A stretch of 64,000 nucleotides of DNA from Xiphophorus maculatus (lineage: Eukaryota > Chordata > Actinopteri > Cyprinodontiformes > Poeciliidae), in NCBI RefSeq assembly GCF_002775205.1, contig NC_036444.1:2770501-2834500 (forward strand). The letters are read 5' to 3'. Every line of letters begins with the position of its first letter. Within the stretch, counting starts at the first letter, position 1. The notes beneath the pieces were generated by a model, which made no database searches, was not told the DNA's origin, and saw only the letters and a program-made list of their open reading frames with translations. A program made the position numbers and the translations under genes. This document shows, piece after piece, positions 23,901 to 35,673 of this stretch.

Positions 23901-26900
23901 AGTCACTGGAACATCTTGTTACATGAAATTGAAATGGAACAACATAAAAACAAAAAAAATGTTTGAGTCTAGGGACATGAAACTGGGCACTGAAACCAAA
24001 CTTAGAGGGAAAAAACAAATGTTTATTTAATGCAAATTAAAAAAATTCGAAGTTGATGTAGGAGAAGCATCAGAGCTAAATAAATCAAGGCTCTGTTTAG
24101 ATTGGAACTGCGTTTTTCCAGTCTTAAAGTAAAACCATGACTGGATCCTGATTAAAGAAGAAACTGTTTTTACTTCAGGAGTCCTAAAATAATTCAGGTA
24201 TACATTAAAGCCAGAGTAGTTGATAGTAAAGGACTGATTCTGATGTTTTTGGTATATTTTCTGCTTGCAGTATGTTTCACAAGCAAAAGAAAATTCATGT
24301 TTTTCATGTCTATAATGTATTTTTTCTGTGTTTGTAACAAAAACTGACCTCCACAATTTTTGTAACTATTTTTAGCCAAGAGCTATAGTTTCAATTTATG
24401 TAAAATATGACAAATTCAGTCTAAAACGTTTCAAAAACCATTTCTTTTTTGCTTTCGTCTGATATTTTTCAGTCTCACCCTACAGTTGAAGTCATGTTTG
24501 CATGAGTAGAGACTTTGTTACATGCTCTTAATATGCTATTGATTGCAATTTAACAAAGGACACATGCAATTAATCACGATTGACTGGTCATTTGTTTAGA
24601 CTTTTATCAAACAATATTCAAACCATGATATTAAAAACCTATTAAGGATGAAGTTCTAATGTCGTGTTTGTATTTGAATGAAACTTTTGCCACATTCTGC
24701 TGAAAACAGATGAACTTCACTGCTCTTTATGTCTGTGTTAGTGGAGAAGGTTCAGTGCTGACACAGTACCTCTGCAGGAAACAGCCTTCGGTCCACAGTG
24801 TGCTCTGAGCCCCAGTCGTTGCTCTCACCCCAGTGGAAGTGGAACTGACAAAGCCTATATTTGTCCTGTAGGGGGCCTCCCTTTAGTGCTGCACAAGAAA
24901 TGTACAGAAGATATCAGGATATTAAAACAGGCTACAGGCAATGATAATGGTGAGTAATCACTGAATAGTTTAAATTAAATTTCTTAATTAGTTTCTAACG
25001 GCAGGGTTTGTACACTTTTCTCACAGTAAAATTTAAATACTTTCAAGGTAGGTTTTCAAACATTAGAGATAAAAACAATACTAATGAAACTAAAAGAGAC
25101 AGCTGCAATCCACAATTATATGATATCACTTATTACTGTTATTAATAATAACAACTTGTAATAATATCCTACCTTCTACAGCATGAAAAAGGTTGTTTTA
25201 TTTTTAAAATGTTTCTCACATCTGGCTGGTCTGAAAAAGAAAAATCTCTAAAAATTGTTCTCGCTACGTTTTCTGATATTTACAAATAGAAATTATTTTA
25301 GTAATTCTAACTGATCTAAAATGAGAAGTTTGATCTGATTTAACTTCAGTTAGTGTTCTGGGATTTTGGCCCATTCATTCCAACAGAACTGGAAGAACTG
25401 GGTCAGGTTTGTACGCCTCCTTGCTCACACTTGTTCAGCTCTACTCTCAGATTTCCCTGAGATCAGGAACTTGATCCACATGAAAACAATGACTCAGTTG
25501 TATGTTGTCTGAAATAAAAGAAACGGTCTCACTCCTGAACAGAGGGATTGCGACAACTTTAAACTCCTCCTACATCCTCATTGTGTGCATTCTGTTCACG
25601 GACGGATCAGATTTCATAGTGAAGAATACTGACTGCCTACATTTGTCATGATAAATTCCCTCATTTCCCACAATCCTAATGGATACTAGCAAGTTTGCTA
25701 GCTAGCCCCGTTTTTCTCTAGAAGGACAGCCTCCACACACTTGCCAGATTATGTTGGAGGCAACATGAAACTGCTGCTGCGCATGCTACTCAACAGGTTG
25801 TCGCTAGGTAACCAAAGAGTGAGTGAGTGAGTCGACGTCATCAACCTTACGTTTGCCCCCCACCTTCTTCAAAATCAAACAAAATTGGTGTCAAATGTTT
25901 GTGCAGTAAAGATTTTAGTTTGTGCCGCTATGATTTTAAAGATATTAACATAACGATTAAATTTAGTTTGTGCCGCTATGATTTTAAAGATATTAACATA
26001 ATGATTAAAGATAGCCCGGCTTACATTTCCAAAATTGAACAAATTTGGTGTCAATCAACTGTGCTATGTTTGTGCAGCAAATAATTTTGTGTCAGAGGTC
26101 AGATATTTTTATTAATATCTTTAAAATGATGGTGGCACAAACAAAAAAATCTTTGCTGCACAAACATTGCAGTTGATTGAGACAAATTTTGCTAGATTTG
26201 GGTAAAGTGGAGTGGGAGGGAAAAGCTGGTTGACTTTTTGACCTTTAAATTTTAATTAATATCATCAAAGCAAAAGCACAAACAAAAGATTTTGCTGCAC
26301 AAACATAGGCGACTTGATTGACTCCACTTTTCTCTGATTTAGAGATGGTGACGGGGCTGACTGATCTTCCATGACCTATGGAAACATTTATTAAAATCTT
26401 TAAAAATAAAACGTAGCACAAACGTTTGACACCAATTTCATTAGATTTAAAGAAGATGGAGCGACGACTTCACTCAGGTATCAACGTTTCTTGGTTGGAC
26501 CTGAAAGGATGAGCAGCTAAAAGCATTTCCCAGAATGCCGTGCGGTTCAGGATTAGATCTCAGTGAAATTATCAAAACTCTATCAGATTTTTTTTCTACA
26601 TATATTGATCATGTCTCTATAGTTTAATTGCCCAGCCTGAAACATTGCAACAAAGTGGAAACAATGAAGCGTTGCTTCTTAGTGTGATTCAGCCTTTTGT
26701 GGAAAATGCTGATTTCATTTCCCCTATAAGGCCGTTGAAGAACAGGTTGTTGAGGCAAAACACTGACCACGAACCTTCCAGGAAACCTAAAGGCAGAGAC
26801 TACTATCCCTTTTAAAGTTGTTACTTTTTACCGCGGTCATAAACTTGTCATCACAGAAAGTTAAACATTAGAAATTATTTAAAATACCTCCTCTACTGTT

Positions 26901-29900
26901 TATGTTGCTAAAAAAGAAAACACTTTCCTACGTCTCTTCTGAAAATTTTTAATTCTTCTGAAATCAGCCTCATGCATTTTGAGTTATTGCATGTTGGGAA
27001 AAGCCTGGTAGTTAAAATGGAAAAGGTAGCAATTCTAAGAGCGACTGAGCTCAACATGAACACACAAGTCACATGAAGGTCAGCAGCTGCAAGTGGCGTT
27101 TCAACTGATTTCTGGCCTTTCAGACATATATAGAGGGGGTTCTTTAAGAACAAACAGGGGCGGAGATAATCCTCTTATGTAGATCAAAACATGCATTCAC
27201 CCTGCTGCGATTTCTCAAGAATCAAGGGGATATTACACAAGGAACTGTAAGAGAAGGAAGCTGAATAAACAATAGATCCACTTTGTATAAAACAGGTTTC
27301 TTTGGGTTCATTTCTGAAGGAGTTTTCATTAAAAGTTTAAAATGTTACTCACTGTTCTTGTCAGTAGTGTCGTCATACTCGACCAGAAAGGAGTAACCGT
27401 TGTTCCAGATCTGCTGGCAGGTCTGCGGGTCGTAGTTGGACTCCAGCGGCTTCAGATCCGAGTCGAAGACGGCTTTTTTCACGGCGATGTCGATAGGAGA
27501 CTGATGATCCCCTCCTGGCACCTCCAGGGGCCCCAGCCACATGGGGTGCACTGGAGACCAGGACAGGAAGAAGAGAAGAAGAAGCAGAGGGGGGAAATGA
27601 AAAGGAACATCAGATTTCATTAAGCTGCTGCTGTTTCAATAAATAAAAACAACAAAAACACAAATGCTGACACCTACTTTCCCCATTGTGCTCAGCTTCC
27701 TCCAGCTTTTCCAAAGAGTCCATTTTAAAACATCTATCAACTACACTCAGTCTTACAGGGACACAAACTCCTCTGTCCACTGAGGACGAACTAAAGGGAG
27801 AAAATGAGTCAGAGAGGAGCAGGAGGAAGTTTTTTTTTTCTTTAAAGGAAACAGCTAAAAAAGAGAGAAGTGGGCCGGCTGTACAGAGTGACACTCGGAA
27901 TGTCCTGGCATTCCCCCAGCTCCGCTCCACAGCAGGAGCAGCAGACCGGGACCTCTGGCGGGTCAGAACGCCGGCTCGCGCTCTTCTGACTTCTAATTAC
28001 CCCGAACTCCGCGTGGCGTCCAGAGAATCTCCAGAAAAACTGTCCAAAAATTATAAAAATCTACTACGTCCTTCTTAATACAAACCAACAGGATACAAAC
28101 AGAAAGGCAGAACCGTTTGCTCCTCTTCTGGTTCCTGAGCAGGTCTGACTGGGAGCTGACCTTCATCTTCATCAGACTGTAGCTCCTCCTCCTGTAGTTG
28201 CCTGTTACCATACCAACTTTATTTATGAAGCACTTTATACACCGACAGGACCAAAGTGCTATACACAATCATAAAATACAATGCAATTATAAAATAGAAA
28301 AGATCGAATATAAAATACAATTTAATATACAGACACAATAAAACAAAGTGAAACCTCTCAGATTGTGCCAAAAGTCAAAGAAATAAAATAGGGTCTTAAG
28401 AAGGGACTTAAAAACAGCGAGTGAAGAGGCTTGTTTTATGGCCAAAGGAAGATCATTCCATAGCTTGGGGGCAGCCACAGAAAAAGCACGGCCCCCTCTG
28501 AGCTGCATTTTGTCTTTGGCACCTTCAGAAGCAACTGATCATCTGACCTGAGGGAACGGGTAGGTGTGTACAAATGTAACAGCTCAGACAGATAGGGAGG
28601 GGCAAGGCTATTAAGAGCTTTAAAAACAAATAAAAGGATTTTGAAATGAATCCCAAAATGTACAGGCAACCAGTGTAAGGAAGCTAAAATAGGGGAAATA
28701 TGGTGACATTTTCGTGTACCTGTTAAAAGATGTGTAGCAGCATTTTGTACCTTCTGAAGCTGGGAAATATATAAATCATTGAATCTTATATAAAGTGCAT
28801 TACAGTAATCCAGCCGTGTGGTCACAAATGCATGGATCACGGTTCCAAAGTGCTGTCTGGAAAGAATTGGTTTTACTTTGGCTAGCTGCCTTAAGTGGAA
28901 AAAGCTGGATTTTACAACGGCTCTAATGTGTGCTTCCAGCTTTAGACCAGCATCCATCTTGACCCCTAAATTTGTAATAACCGGCTTGACATACTGGGCC
29001 AAAGAGCCAAGACTGGTCAGGGAATCTACAGTGGATCTAAAATCACTACCTGTGTCTTATCTTCATTAAGTTTCAAGAAATTTAGGGCCACCCAGGGCTT
29101 CAAATCTTCCAGACATAAAAACAGAGACCAAAGAGAGGTGGAGTCTGCGTTCTTTAGTGGTAAATATATTTGTGTGTCATCTGCATAACAATGAAAAGCA
29201 ATCCCATATTTTCTAAAAATAGAACCAAGAGAAAGGAGGTACAACAAGAAAAGAAGCGGGCGTAGAACGGAGCCCTGTGGGACACCACACGACAGTGGAG
29301 CAGAGGGAGACCCACGGGCATCAAGACAGACACAAAAAGTACGCTTGGCCAAATAAGATTTAAACCAATCCAGAGCTACGTGACCGATGCCCACCCACTG
29401 TTCCACACGGGAAAGTAAAATGCCATGATCAACTGTATCAAAAGCAGCTGATAAATCCAACAGCACCAAAACAACACAGTCACCAGAATCAGTTGCTAAA
29501 AGTATATAATTCAAAACTTTTAAAAGAGCTGACTCTGTGCTATGAAATGGTTTGAAACCAGACTGAAAAAAAACTAATATATACTCTATATACTCTAATA
29601 TATTATGTTCATTAAGATAAGCCATTACCTGTTCACACAATAACTGCTTACCAAGCCGTAGCACACTGCGCTACTCTGAGCGCAATCCACCTTTTGGCTC
29701 ATGTGTTAATTGGACAATATTTATAAATCAGCTGAACTGACAATTCACAGAGCAAAACCACAGCACAGCATGAAGGTGAGCAGAAACAGCCAACAACAGA
29801 TGTTGCTACTGTTTAAATATTGTATTTCAACTTCTACTCCAAATACCACAAATGCATTGAAGTAATTAAAATAATGAAAATTGGTTGCCAATCAATAAAT

Positions 29901-32900
29901 AAAGTTCATTAGATTAAAATTAGTACCCATAGATTAAATAACATCTGATTGGACGTTTGTAGTCTTGTAGTTTGACCTCTATCCAGCAGAGGGCGCCAAT
30001 GCCCATTCTTAAGCTGAAATAAAGATGGCAGGGCCATGCCAGGACAGAAAAGAGAAACAGCCCAAACAGAGTCCAGTCTGGGATGCAAAATGCTCTCTAA
30101 ACAGAATCACTTAAAACACTCGACAGAATCCTTAAGTTTCTCATTCAGCTGAGTTGAATGGTGGAGTCAAGTCAACTTCTCATTAAAAAATGACTGATTT
30201 GCTACAAAGTCTAGGATGACAGAAAGGCAGAGGAGATAACGCAGAAAAATTGTAACATGATTGAAAAAAACATGGTGGCAATAAGCAGGGTTGATTTTAA
30301 GGGCGTGAATTAATGCACTTTACAGAGCGAAGTTTTTAAATTCCTTTAAGACCAACCACAGACCGTATTTCTGTATGAACGTCTCTGTTAACGGGGAAAT
30401 AAGTGTATCACATTTTATTCTGTTCATCTTTTTTTTTAACTGTTCTGCATCCTGAGAGATTTCTGTTTTGTTATATTTTATAAGCAACAATTGAAAAATA
30501 TCTAGTACACATTTCTATATATATATATATTTTTTTTTTACTTGTTACAAGAAGAGACTATTTTGCAGTATGAAGCTGAAGATCTGCCATGTGTCCCAGA
30601 AAACAATAACAAAGTGCTTCAGAGGCAGTAGGACCAGATTTCCATGATCACAATTCAGTCACCACTTTAGTTGTTTGGCACCGACTTTAATATTTTATGA
30701 GGAACTGGATCACTGGCAGAGAATTAGAAGAGTAAGACGTGTAAAGCTGCTGGTTTAATAGCCTTTAGACATTATGAATGTAACTGCATCTGGAGTTGTA
30801 TGGTTGGATGAACCGCAGCTTGAAAGCAAAGACACAACCTTCTAGTTTGCATTAAATCAAGCTGGAAATGGCCTTATAGTGTCATAATCTCGATTTTATA
30901 GCCCCTTATGGTTTGAGTCAATCAAATTTTATTGGAATTGAAAAATTCTGGCTTCCTACTGTCCACAAGCATGATCTTTGGGTTAATAGTCTTTCTAAAT
31001 TTCCCTTAAGTGTGTGTGTGTGTTGTCCAGGTGGAACCTCCTGACTCTCATTATTTTTTGTTTGTCTGTTTAAAAATGTCAAGACGTCAGAGGGAAACTA
31101 CTGCACACATATTAATATTTTTCCGCCCACAAAAAAAATTATTAAATGACAGTCCGATATCAGACATAATTGTCAAAAGATAATCCTACAGAAACTGTAC
31201 ATTAATGACCAGATATAGTAGAGCAGTTAATTTAAAGTAGATTTGAGCTGCACTTCATCCTTTTGGCCACAAGATGCCACCAAAGAAGACAAAAGAAATG
31301 AAAATGTTTCCATACAAGCTTTAGAACACAGGTGTCAAACTCCAGTCCTCGAGGGCCGATGTCCTACAGCTTTTAGATGTGCCACAGGTACAAAACACTG
31401 GAATGAAATGGCTTAATTACCTCCTCCTTGTGTAGATCAGTTCTCCCAGCCTTGCTAATGACCTAATTATTCTATTCAGGTGTGGTGCAGCAGAGGCACA
31501 TCTAAAAGTTGGAGGACACCGGCCCTTGAGGACTGGAGTTTGACACCCCTGCTTTAGAAGTTTTGATCATCATTACAACCTAAATCAGAGGAGCCCAAAC
31601 TTTTTGAGACCAAGATCTACTTTTTCTCTCGCCAGCCGGCTGAGATCTTCCTCATGACACGAAGACATAAAAATAGTAAATTAAACTCTATTGACTTATG
31701 TTATATGCGAATATACATCAGTTATAGCAGAAATAATAAAGTGATAGAAAACTAATGCAGTTCCTTCCTCAGTGAGATTCTGACACTGGGAGGAGGTTAC
31801 TGGTTTCTCAGTCACAAGCTGGTTGCAAACCTGAGGCCAACAGGTGTCAGTCAGTTATGGTAGATCTGAAATTTGGTTTGGTGATGTCAATATGAGAAGC
31901 TGCAGACTGACAGGAGGAACCAAAAATCTCTGTAAAGGTAAAGGCAAATCTTCTGAAGTTGGGATATAATTAATTTAATTTCACATAACTACCGCGGTAG
32001 AAGCCATTTGTTTGTTAAAATTTTATGAAATATATTTGTTCTATTTGATGTTTGTTGTGAATGACGTATACATTAGTCCAACGTTTAGAAACTACAGCGG
32101 CTGTAATGCACCACAGCAAAGGTAAACACAGGTAAAATAACCCGAACAGGTGATCAACTCAAAACCACTCCTACCTTTTTACTCTCTCTCTCTCTTTGTA
32201 GTTTAAGCACACCTGTTACCGTGGCAACCGCCTTCGCCCGCAAGACAAGCTTACAAGATTACGTTAAAAACATAACATTCAGTCCGTTACAATATCAAGT
32301 TTCCAGGCTTGATATTTATTTCTCGATCATTAATAAGTTCTTCCCTGAACACAGCGACGGTTGATTGACTAGCAGAGCAGGAGTTTAAATTAGCTAGTCG
32401 GTCTTTGAGTCGCCTTTTTTTTTGTTAATGGAACGGAAACACACTGAATTGCGCAACACCTTGTTGAAACAATAATTACTGAGAATATTAATTTTGACAC
32501 ATTTTGTTGATTTTTTTTTTTAATTATCATTCTTTAATGAAGCTACAAACATTTAGGATCTTAGTGAATATTTTGATAAGCGCGTCAGAAGAGGAAGTGC
32601 TGGTCTCATCGTCCCGGCGGCGTTCAGTTTGTCACCTACTGCCGAGATCGACTCAAAACCTTCCCGATCGACATACTGAGCACCTCTGACCTAAATCAAA
32701 TGAAAAAAAAAAATTTTTTTGGAAAATTTAAAGCACTGGTGTCAAACTATTTCATTTTGGGCCATATCATGATCACAAATGTTGTCAGAGGGCAGGATGT
32801 GGCTAATTGTACTGATAAAACTACCCATTAACAATTATTATTAAAAAGCTGTTAATAATAATTTGTTGTCTTAATTTGATGCATTTCTTGAAATTCAATA

Positions 32901-33879
32901 ATGTGAAACATCTTTATACATTAATGTAATTTGGCAGTATACTGATAAAACTGCTTTGATTTGATTGGTAAAACAATATTTCATCACACAACTGATTAAA
33001 TTAAATAGAGGGCCACATAAAAACTTATGGTGGGCCACATTAGGCCCCTGAGCCTCGAGTTTAACACATGATTTAAAAGCGATCATTATAAAGGGTGATG
33101 TTTCAGATAAACATATCCTAATTAACATAAAAACAAACCAAATATAAACTTATTCTCCTTTTAATTGATTCAGAAAAAACGCAACTTTGTTATTGTTTTC
33201 CATTTCTACATGTTTTTTGCATGTTTTATCTGTGGATTAAAGCGGGACAGAGAGACTTTATGCAACAAGGAGCTGACAGACCAGAATGGGTGTGTTTAAA
33301 CCATTTTGGTAATTAAAAATACATGTGACATGTGATGACTCTTAGAGGTGGATTAGGGAAAATAGAAACTAAATCCACAATCAAACTAGATCAAATTAAA
33401 GTAGTTTACGGACACAGAGTTCTTTCTGGTGCTGAAATCTGATAGTAAAGGGTAAAAGAGATAAATGGAAGTTATGCAAACTCTTTTGTTGGATTACAAT
33501 AGCCCCAGCAGGCAGTTGTGTGGGGCAAAGGGCTTTAACTGGACAGCATCGTCAGGAGTCATTATTTGGCAAAGCGTGAATTGTTATTGATCTGCTGCTT
33601 TTTTTTTTTAAGGAGACATGCACCCATTTCCTCCTTCGCTGCCTCACAATAAAATGTTCTAATGTCACAGCTGATGACATTAGCTTTTCATGTTTCATAA
33701 AGCATGAAAACATGCAGCTAGCATCATCTGTACTCACTCTGAGACAGGACAGATTTGCTGGAACACGCCGTCAGGTTGCACCGTCGGACAGGCGTTATCC
33801 TGGGACTCATGGCGTGTCTGACGAGTTGTCGCCGAAGGTGAGAGACCAAAGGTCTAACCGCTGCAGAGAAAGTCACCAT
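20997..33879 (-). CDS. ca5a: ca5a, mitochondrial carbonic anhydrase V (complete, 7 exons)
   Basis: Zinc enzyme that interconverts CO2 and bicarbonate in the mitochondrial matrix, supplying bicarbonate to carboxylases. Coding exons: 33879-33738, 27550-27353, 24888-24770, 23764-23669, 23562-23500, 23323-23165 and 21140-20997. All have GT-AG boundaries and sum to 921 nt, in frame, 306 aa. Residues 1-47 are Arg/Ser-rich with no acidic residue, as in a mitochondrial presequence. Zinc ligands are His130 and His132 (QFHFHWG) and His155 (LHLVHW); Glu142 and Thr236 ([10 protein letters not shown]) complete the active site. Tyr100 in NNGYSF replaces the usual proton-shuttle His64, a hallmark of CA V. 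The protein ends ...[13 protein letters not shown]. The ATG at 33879 has A at -3 and G at +4. Intron 1 (6.2 kb) holds a LINE and hAT insertions. Teleosts may carry one CA5 gene, so the a/b label rests on linkage to slc7a5, as in human. Confidence 0.95.
21415..21690 (+). mobile_element. LINE 3' fragment, plus strand
   Basis: Translation gives [20 protein letters not shown], then FKSRLKPHQ, the terminal segment of L2/CR1-like ORF2 (LWN.LP.....S...FK..LK). It is followed by AAAGCACTTTGAACTGCCTTG and a TAAACTTAATTAATTGAT tail. A sister fragment sharing AAACTTCCAGAAAACTGCAA lies at 34430-34715. Confidence 0.7.
21720..21830. mobile_element. hAT-like terminus (GGGATGCACCGATC)
   Basis: AGGGATGCACCGATC with TAGTATCGGCCAATACCGAT and TCGATAC is a frequent terminal sequence of non-autonomous hAT-like repeats in fish. 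The other end is not clear, so only this half is called. Confidence 0.5.
22068..22590. mobile_element. GGGCTGAAA repeat family copy
   Basis: Starts TAGGGCTGAAATTATTAGTT and runs to ATAATCAATAACTAAAATAATCATCAGTTT. It shares TTATTGAAATAATTGTCAACTA with 44.26 and 44.89 kb and internal blocks (AAGGAATGTTATT, TCTAATTATT) with 46.72-47.28 kb. Non-autonomous, non-coding. Confidence 0.6.
24889..27352 (-). other. Intron 2 of ca5a
   Basis: Between exon 2 (27550-27353) and exon 3 (24888-24770). It contains a repeat-built inverted element (25857-26463). The rest is AT-rich with no recognisable feature. Confidence 0.7.
25857..26463. mobile_element. Inverted-repeat element built from GTTTGTGC modules
   Basis: The ends are inverted: CCACCTTCTTCAAAATCAAA with AATTGGTGTCAAATGTTTGTG on the left and its diverged reverse complement (GCACAAACGTTTGACACCAA with TTAAAGAAGATGG) on the right. 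Inside, further forward and reverse copies of the GTTTGTGC(A/C)GC...ATTTTAAAGATATTAA module alternate. One module is duplicated in tandem (25914-26009, two units of 48 bp, one mismatch noted). Non-coding; probably a MITE. Confidence 0.7.
28206..29664 (-). pseudogene. L2/CR1-type LINE, 5'-truncated, degraded reverse transcriptase
   Basis: Minus-strand frames 29664-29026, 29002-28436 and 28508-28287 cover successive parts of a non-LTR reverse transcriptase. Visible motifs are [46 protein letters not shown] (the YADD catalytic box) and [11 protein letters not shown]. The C-terminal part has [33 protein letters not shown] and [16 protein letters not shown]. Frame breaks separate the three pieces and the endonuclease domain is missing, so it is not autonomous. 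The 3' end (28.2 kb) has AAAGTGCTTCATAAATAAAG. It lies in ca5a intron 1. The clade is inferred from these motifs. Confidence 0.9.
31327..31551. mobile_element. Non-autonomous hAT element, 225 bp, perfect target duplication
   Basis: Starts CACAGGTGTCAAACTCCAGT and ends ACTGGAGTTTGACACCCCTG. The ends are inverted repeats with a few mismatches. Identical 8-bp CTTTAGAA flanks it at 31319-31326 and 31552-31559. No ORF. Confidence 0.92.
31586..32688. mobile_element. Non-autonomous hAT element, 1,103 bp, perfect target duplication
   Basis: Starts CAGAGGAGCCCAAAC and ends CTGAGCACCTCTG. Identical 8-bp ACCTAAAT flanks it at 31578-31585 and 32689-32696. The interior is AT-rich with no transposase ORF. 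It sits 34 bp from the preceding hAT element. Confidence 0.88.
32734..33070. mobile_element. Non-autonomous hAT element, 337 bp
   Basis: Starts CACTGGTGTCAAAC and ends GAGTTTAACACATG. Flanked by ATTTAAAG (32726-32733) and ATTTAAAA (33071-33078), a 7/8-match duplication. The GGGCCATATCATGATCACAA and GGGCCACAT...GGCCCCTGAGCC segments place it with the TGTCAAACTC-type hAT repeats. Confidence 0.82.
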
Positions 33880-34335
33880 TTTCCTCCAACTGACTACACC
33901 TGATTCGCGTAAAACGGCCACCCTGTGACACTACCCTGCTTCTCGGTTAGAGGCGCGCGCAGCTAGCTGTAAAAACTCCACACTGAACTGAAGTTAGCCG
34001 CCTGTTCAAAACAATGTGTCGGCTGGCTGCGACGTCTTCCTCTGTATCCTTCTCCTGCTCATCTGGAGGCGGAGGAAAAACCTTCAGACTTTCACCGCAG
34101 AGGGAAACCACCGCTTACAGCGAAGCTACAGCGACTGTCTACATTCCTTTAACCCGTTTAAATGCGCTGCTGGGGCCGTGAACAGTTGAAAAAGACCCTC
34201 GGCGGTTCACTAGAACGATCGATGCAAGGGGGAGGGGCTGCGGTTTTGACCAATCAGAGAACTCTTGCGAGGGGCGTTAGCAACAGCCATAACAACGGAA
34301 AGGAAACCATCAACACTGCCGCGAGGTGTCACTGT
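33880..34335 (-). promoter_or_regulatory. ca5a 5' flanking, CpG-richer region
   Basis: Upstream of the ca5a ATG, with CpG-containing blocks (GGCGCGCGCAGC, GCTGCGACGTCTTCC) in otherwise AT-rich surroundings. Likely holds the 5' UTR and promoter. No TATA box is obvious and the transcription start is not determined. Confidence 0.45.
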
Positions 34336-34429
34336 AATTATTAAATACCATTAAAAAACTGTAAAAAGGCTCAAAACATCATTATCCCAACATTTGTTCC
34401 AACAGTAGCGTAATATTGGGACGGCTGTT

Positions 34430-34715
34430 AAAGTGTATAATTGGAAAATATGGAACAAACTTCCAGAAAACTGCAAAACAGCTGAAACACTGAGTTCTTT
34501 AGATCAAAGCTAAAATAAAAACACCTGTTAAGACTATTTCACCATAATAAGTGGAACATTGACCACCAGATTTGATGTGTATTGATGATTTTGATAATAG
34601 CAATCGACAAAATGTAATGTTTGCTACTGTTTGTTTTATGACTTTTTATTTTTGTGTTTTTATGGCGCAAAGCATTTGAAACTGTCAAATAAACTTGATT
34701 GATTGATTGATAATA
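34430..34715 (+). mobile_element. LINE 3' fragment, plus strand (sister of 21.4 kb copy)
   Basis: AACAAACTTCCAGAAAACTG and GCAAAACAG match the 21.4-kb fragment. The end has GGCGCAAAGCATTTGAAACT, then AAATAAACTTGATTGATTGATTGAT, a typical 3' tail with short tandem GATT repeats. Confidence 0.65.
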
Positions 34716-35673
34716 GAATAGAAATAATCTTATTGCCTGTCAGTTGGTGTTCCAGCAGCAAAGTGACATGCAAGTTGAAGCAGCTAGATTGTACACGCAA
34801 TAAAATAAAATAATGTCAATAAGGGTAAATTTATAGTATAAAAAAGTAATTCAGTTATTAAATCTAACATACCGGTACTCTGATTTAAGCAAGGTGTTTA
34901 GTTAAGAAATGCGCAAAACATGCATGAATATTTATACTTTAAAAACATCAACAGACAATTATCAAGTTTTAAAAAAATTTACACAACAGAAATGTACAAA
35001 TAACAACAGGGATGTAGGCACTTATTGGGTTTGTTGATAACAGACGGGAGGAAGGACTTGTGATAGTGCATTTAAATTATGTTTAAATGAACATAATTTC
35101 TGCAAGGATCACATATCAAAATAATAAATATTTTACATTAAAATTGTGTGTTTTTAACATATAACAGTCATGTAATTAGAAAATATTAGGATTTCTAAGC
35201 AAAGTAGACTAAAGGTGCATTTCATCAGCAGGAACAACAGTACTCAATAGGAGGCAGCTGAGTGGAAAGAATAAAAGTATCTGCTGCTAATTGTTAACAT
35301 TTTACCTTTACCCACAATACTGACTGCATTTTTTCTAACATTTCATACATATTTTACACACAATGTTGGAAATTATGGACATAGCTTTTTCTATGTTTTC
35401 CATGTGTTGATGCATATAGAAAGAACAAATTAGAGTGAAGAAAAGAAAATTGTTTCCAGATTTTATTCTGTTTATTTATTGTATATAAAAATAATCACTC
35501 AACCAATGTGTTTCTCAAAGTTCTTGCACATAGAACACTGTTTAATCACATATTAATTCACTCTAAAACATCTAACAAATTATTTAAACATGACCATTTT
35601 GTAACTATTTTTGCATTGACCTGTCTTTCACAAGTCAGTCCAGCCCAGACACAACCAAATGGACTGAATTCAT

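Larger units (their letters stand above)
27551..33737 (-). other. Intron 1 of ca5a
   Basis: A 6.2-kb first intron after the transit-peptide exon. It carries an L2/CR1-like LINE in the same orientation as the gene (about 28206-29664) and three hAT-type elements (31327-31551, 31586-32688, 32734-33070). The remaining sequence shows no exon. Confidence 0.8.

Noticed and set aside
27686-28078. A 130-codon plus-strand ORF in ca5a intron 1
   Set aside because: No family resemblance and no supporting splice context. Low-complexity Ser/Glu/Lys content suggests a chance frame.
28436-29664. Functional reverse transcriptase gene or defence-type RT
   Set aside because: The motifs ([12 protein letters not shown]) and C-terminal LPxxIK region are those of L2/CR1-like LINEs, and frame breaks plus missing endonuclease show a dead copy.
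33880-33921. Upstream extension of the ca5a start to 33921
   Set aside because: The codon there is GTG. The ATG at 33879 has a strong context and gives a normal-length presequence.
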